A stretch of DNA of 7,362 bases from Dialister sp. UBA6422. Its GTDB lineage: Bacteria > Bacillota > Negativicutes > Veillonellales > Dialisteraceae. Within the stretch, counting starts at the first letter, position 1. Each line of letters opens with the position of its first letter. Both the position numbers and the translations under genes were made by a program. Of this stretch, positions 4,925 through 7,362 are shown piece by piece. The notes below the pieces were generated by a model. The model was not told where the DNA came from and did no database searches. It saw only the letters and a program-made list of their open reading frames with translations. Location: NCBI GenBank assembly GCA_002439665.1, contig DJPC01000060.1:1-7362 (forward strand), read 5' to 3'.

Positions 4925-6076
4925 TTATTTTTTAGAATGGATCGGTTCTACCCTAATCTCCAAATCCTCCAATTCTGAAACGCTGACGGGGGGATGGGTT
5001 GGGTCTTCAGTAGCAGCTGCTTTGGCTACGTGAATGATTTCTTCTGCCAAACTGTGATATTGAGGCTCCTTGGAGCAGGCAGATCCTCTGGTAGCACCAA
5101 ATTCCAAAAGGGTGATACGTACCCCGCTAGGGATGCGCAAGTCTTCTGAAAGGTTAGTCGGTACGCGAAGGAAACGGCCAGTGCGGATATAATGGGCGAT
5201 AGCGTCTTTGGCTAGTTTGGCATGCTCTGATAGAGGAGACTTTTCTTTTTGGACTTCTTCTTGGGGAAGGTAGAGAGCCACTCCATAACCAACGCCAAAG
5301 GGACCTTCGTGGGAGATGAATGGATTGGAAGCCGGCGCATCTCCTAAAACGCCTAAAAGAAAATAAATAGAAGATAGACCGCAAGTATCGATTTCTTTTA
5401 GAAGTGGGTCGCTCAGCTTGTCAAGCATGTCCTTATCCCTGGTCTGTAAGGCCTTCATGATGGTTTCATCAAATAATGTTCCCTTAGGACTAAAGCCATG
5501 GGGCGATTCTTTTGTCAATTTATGGGATAAATCCCCAGTGGCTATGACCGCGATAGAACGGTGCAGTTTCTGGGCTGTTTCACGAAGGATAGCACCTAAT
5601 ACATAGTTGTTTTCTCTTTTAGAAGAATCTGGAGTCAAAAGGACAATTTTTCCTTGAAATCCAGCTTGTAGGAGATAATACAAAGGAACGAAACTGCCCC
5701 AATCGATTTTGATAGATTTTTTGTACCTGGCTGCCTCTTTTCTATCCAAATGGTGAAGATGACAAAGGGGATCTGCTTTTTGACCAATGAAGCCAGCTAG
5801 GGTCTGATCCACGGGAAGTGTCATAGAAAGTTCTGGATGACCAAAGGCACCCATGTCACCAGAAAGTGTATCGGCTAGTAAAAGAGAGGGACCATCAGAG
5901 AAACATATATTATGAGGTGACATGACCACCACTGTATCTGGATGTTCTTTCATTATGCGCGCCATAGCAGCTTTGACATGGTCTATGGTTTGTTTTACCT
6001 TTTGGGTATCTTTTCCTCCAATATCAGGAATCATGACAGGAGGATGAGGAAATAATCCTGCTGCAACACAAGGCAT
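4925..6076 (-). CDS. MEMO/LigB-like and AMMECR1 fusion protein (AmmeMemoRadiSam type), C-terminally short
   Basis: The product is 383 aa. Residues 1-270 form a class III extradiol dioxygenase/MEMO-like domain: His11 (FPHPP), His55 (MSPHN), IDWGSFVPLYYL (124-135), TGDLSHKL with His185, and SHEGPFGVGYG (255-264) match the family. At residue 126 a Trp stands where the DHG..VPL motif of these enzymes usually has His. Residues 286-383 resemble the first part of an AMMECR1 domain (LAKDAIAHYIRTG, TRGSACS, SLAEEIIHVAKAAATEDPTHPPVS, LEDLEIRVEPI). The usual LRGCIG core is altered to TRGSAC, and the protein stops soon after, perhaps 50-80 residues short of the normal end. The following bases do not encode the missing part in any frame I read. 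Fusions of this kind belong to a system with a radical SAM enzyme, which is not in the window. The biochemical role of the system is unknown. AAAGGA lies ten bases before the ATG. Confidence 0.82.
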   Translation of the reverse strand: MPCVAAGLFPHPPVMIPDIGGKDTQKVKQTIDHVKAAMARIMKEHPDTVVVMSPHNICFSDGPSLLLADTLSGDMGAFGHPELSMTLPVDQTLAGFIGQKADPLCHLHHLDRKEAARYKKSIKIDWGSFVPLYYLLQAGFQGKIVLLTPDSSKRENNYVLGAILRETAQKLHRSIAVIATGDLSHKLTKESPHGFSPKGTLFDETIMKALQTRDKDMLDKLSDPLLKEIDTCGLSSIYFLLGVLGDAPASNPFISHEGPFGVGYGVALYLPQEEVQKEKSPLSEHAKLAKDAIAHYIRTGRFLRVPTNLSEDLRIPSGVRITLLEFGATRGSACSKEPQYHSLAEEIIHVAKAAATEDPTHPPVSVSELEDLEIRVEPIHSKK

Positions 6077-6177
6077 AGCATCACGTCCTTTCTTTTTCTT
6101 TAGTCTAGTGTGTTAAGAAGGAAAATGCAAGCCACTTAGAAGGACATTCCTTGTTTGAAAAAGCAGAAAAATAAAAG

Positions 6178-6193
6178 TGTTTCACGTGAAACA
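6178..6193. other. parS: parS site 5 (perfect)
   Basis: TGTTTCACGTGAAACA, exact consensus, about 100 bp upstream of the MEMO/AMMECR1 start codon and 21 bp from parS site 6. No AAGGTTCT lies at the 24-bp spacing. Confidence 0.93.
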
Positions 6194-6214
6194 TTCTGAT
6201 AGATATTCTCAAAA

Positions 6215-6230
6215 TGTTTCACGTGAAACA
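6215..6230. other. parS: parS site 6 (perfect)
   Basis: TGTTTCACGTGAAACA, exact consensus, 37 bp centre to centre from site 5. The two palindromes form the only close pair in the window. Confidence 0.93.
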
Positions 6231-6446
6231 TGGAAATGACTTTGGATGGTTTATTCCTCAGTATGGATCAGCTCATGGAAAAAATATAGTCTCTTTGTAG
6301 TAGTTTGCAAATTACTCCCATTGATAAAAATACATAGTGAATAGGGAAGTGGTTGTTACCAATGAGCCAGTAGGGGTCTTTATGGAGCTATATTTTTCCT
6401 TTTGGATTATCAGATGGGAAAGCGCCACTTTTTACAAGATACAAAT

Positions 6447-6464
6447 CCCATACCATGGCATGGG
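6447..6464. repeat. 18-bp near-perfect palindrome
   Basis: CCCATACCATGGCATGGG is self-complementary except for one base pair (A6452 opposite C6459). It lies about 110 bp upstream of the nitroreductase -10. It could be an operator for an unidentified dimeric regulator. Confidence 0.4.
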
Positions 6465-6575
6465 AATTAGATATGTAAGTCAGAATATACCCCAAAAACC
6501 TAATACACTTCATGGATGGTATAGAAATGAGAAGAGCTGCTATATCCCATATTTCCTTTATAAGAAAGAAAAGAG

Positions 6576-6581
6576 TATAAT
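6576..6581 (+). promoter_or_regulatory. candidate -10 of the nitroreductase gene
   Basis: A perfect TATAAT lies 114 bp upstream of the chosen start codon. The hexamer 17 bp upstream (TTCCTT) is a poor -35, so the promoter would be weak or activator-dependent. Transcription would begin near 6588, leaving a leader of about 108 nt. Confidence 0.4.
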
Positions 6582-6695
6582 AAGAAAAGTATGACAACAA
6601 ACGCATACATATTGGATATGGCGCAACGAACAAAAATATTTGGTGATGAGTTCTCTTACCAGTCACCTATTTCCATCATAGAAAGGATGAATGTC

Positions 6696-7301
6696 ATGAG
6701 CATTACTGCTACCAATTTAATTTACAAAAGAAGAAGTGTCCGTTTTTTCAAGAGCAACCCTATCTCTAAAGTAGATATGAGAGAAATTCTTCGGGCTGGC
6801 ATGTGGGCACCTTCTGCCAAAAACCGGCAGCCTTGGAAATTCATTGTAGTGAAAGGCAAGAGCAAAGAGGAAATGCTTCAGCTCATGGAAAAAGGGATCG
6901 AACGGTCTGAAAAAGGAGAAGGCGTTCTGGCAGGAAATCAGGAACTCTATGTCAATGCTAGATTCACATTGAAATGCATGAAAGAAGCACCAGTGGCCGT
7001 ATTGGTGGTCAATCCTAAGGGACGTTCTCTCATGGATAATTGGACAGCCGCTGAAAAAATTCATGAACTTTCTGATGTACAAGCCATCGGTGCTGCTGCA
7101 GAAAATATGGCACTCCAAGCCACTGCTATGGGGATCGGAAGTCTTTGGATCGGAAATATTTTCTTTGCTTATGATGAACTCAAACAGTGGATCGGTGAAG
7201 AAGGAGAAATGGTTCTTGCCATGTCCTTTGGCTATCCGAACCACAATCCGTGCCCGCTGGCAAGAAAAAGTGAAGAAGACGTCATCGAAGTCAGAGACTA
7301 A
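6696..7301 (+). CDS. nitroreductase-family FMN-dependent oxidoreductase
   Basis: The product is 201 aa from the ATG at 6696, a normal length for the family; these are dimeric, cytosolic flavoproteins that use NAD(P)H to reduce nitro compounds, quinones or other acceptors. The FMN-binding pattern is clear: KRRSVRFF (11-18), the WAPSAKNRQPWKFIVV segment (37-52), and AIGAAAENMALQATAMGIGSLWIG (130-153). The C-terminal FGYPNHNPCPLARKSEEDVI (178-197) is also typical. The frame stays open to an ATG at 6591, but those 35 extra residues resemble nothing, while GAAAGG lies upstream of 6696 and the family motif RRSVR normally begins near residue 10. The physiological substrate cannot be told. It is the only plus-strand gene here and is divergent from the MEMO/AMMECR1 gene. 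I see no terminator in the 61 bases after the stop. Confidence 0.9.
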   Translation: MSITATNLIYKRRSVRFFKSNPISKVDMREILRAGMWAPSAKNRQPWKFIVVKGKSKEEMLQLMEKGIERSEKGEGVLAGNQELYVNARFTLKCMKEAPVAVLVVNPKGRSLMDNWTAAEKIHELSDVQAIGAAAENMALQATAMGIGSLWIGNIFFAYDELKQWIGEEGEMVLAMSFGYPNHNPCPLARKSEEDVIEVRD

Positions 7302-7362
7302 AAGCAAGGAATAGTGGCAAGGCGTACCCATGATAAAGGTAATGTCATTAAGTTAAGCGAAA

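Larger units (their letters stand above)
6077..6695. other. 619-bp divergent intergenic region with two parS sites
   Basis: It separates the MEMO/AMMECR1 gene (-) from the nitroreductase gene (+). Two perfect parS sites lie at 6178 and 6215, an 18-bp near-palindrome at 6447, and a TATAAT at 6576. Open frames here (a GTG frame at 6337-6594 plus, a hydrophobic frame at 6666-6388 minus) lack ribosome binding sites and recognisable sequence, and one overlaps the likely nitroreductase promoter. A 16-bp exact repeat of part of the nitroreductase gene lies at 6268-6283. Confidence 0.6.

Noticed and set aside
6230..6289. 19-codon open frame (MEMTLDGLF...) beginning at the edge of parS 6
   Set aside because: Too short, and the position of the ribosome binding site is occupied by parS with no purine-rich match.
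6337..6594. Plus-strand GTG frame of 85 codons
   Set aside because: No ribosome binding site, no family resemblance, and it ends across the likely promoter of the next gene.
6388..6666. Minus-strand hydrophobic frame of 92 codons with a GTG start
   Set aside because: Weak initiation context, and it overlaps the probable nitroreductase promoter and the palindrome. Its hydrophobicity is expected from AT-rich DNA.
6591..6695. Upstream ATG extending the nitroreductase by 35 residues
   Set aside because: No ribosome binding site before 6591, the extension has no family similarity, and 6591 lies only a few bases after the expected transcription start. GAAAGG before 6696 and normal family length favour the shorter form.
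7302..7362. Possible mobile element end or start of a new feature at the right edge (GTCATTAAGTTAAGC)
   Set aside because: The string seemed vaguely familiar from transposon-flanking sequence, but no inverted repeat or transposase codons can be shown in 61 bases.

Overview
The window looks like ordinary chromosome from a low-to-mid GC Firmicutes-type anaerobe. The gene set (LarA-type lactate racemase, a fused MEMO/AMMECR1 protein, a small cupin, a nitroreductase) and the AAGGAGG-like ribosome binding sites suggest Negativicutes (for example the Dialister/Megasphaera group). That placement is an inference from style, not from a marker gene. No plasmid, phage, IS or CRISPR genes are visible.

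The most striking content lies between the genes. Five perfect copies of the 16-bp bacterial centromere site parS (TGTTTCACGTGAAACA) and one degenerate copy fall within 4.4 kb, all in non-coding DNA (start positions 1872, 2310 degenerate, 2671, 4406, 6178, 6215). This is what a ParB loading zone near the replication origin looks like. Three of the sites carry a second conserved element, AAGGTTCT, exactly 24 bp from the parS edge. Two of these have a further AAGGTTCT another 56 bp out, so 1781-1890 and 2219-2328 are diverged copies of one module at a constant offset of 438 bp.

Layout. 1-1688 (-): a nearly complete ABC exporter half-transporter with a degenerate ATPase site, running off the left edge. 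1689-2350: non-coding, with parS modules A and B, an inverted repeat and an AT-rich hairpin. 2351-2572 (-): a 73-aa protein of unknown function. 2573-2776: parS module C and the larA terminator. 2777-4078 (-): LarA-type nickel racemase, with an extended -10 promoter overlapped by an inverted repeat around 4174-4206. 4326-4443: the cupin terminator and a parS site. 4444-4794 (-): a single-domain cupin. 4795-4924: spacer with a hairpin and heptamer repeats. 4925-6076 (-): a MEMO-like/AMMECR1 fusion with a shortened C-terminal domain. 6077-6695: divergent intergenic region with a close pair of parS sites and a palindrome. 6696-7301 (+): a nitroreductase-family flavoprotein. 7302-7362: no gene seen.

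The genes do not form one pathway. Most are separately transcribed housekeeping or accessory metabolic genes (lactate interconversion, flavin-dependent reduction, export). What unites the region is the parS cluster, which would place these promoters inside a ParB-coated domain used for chromosome segregation and SMC loading.
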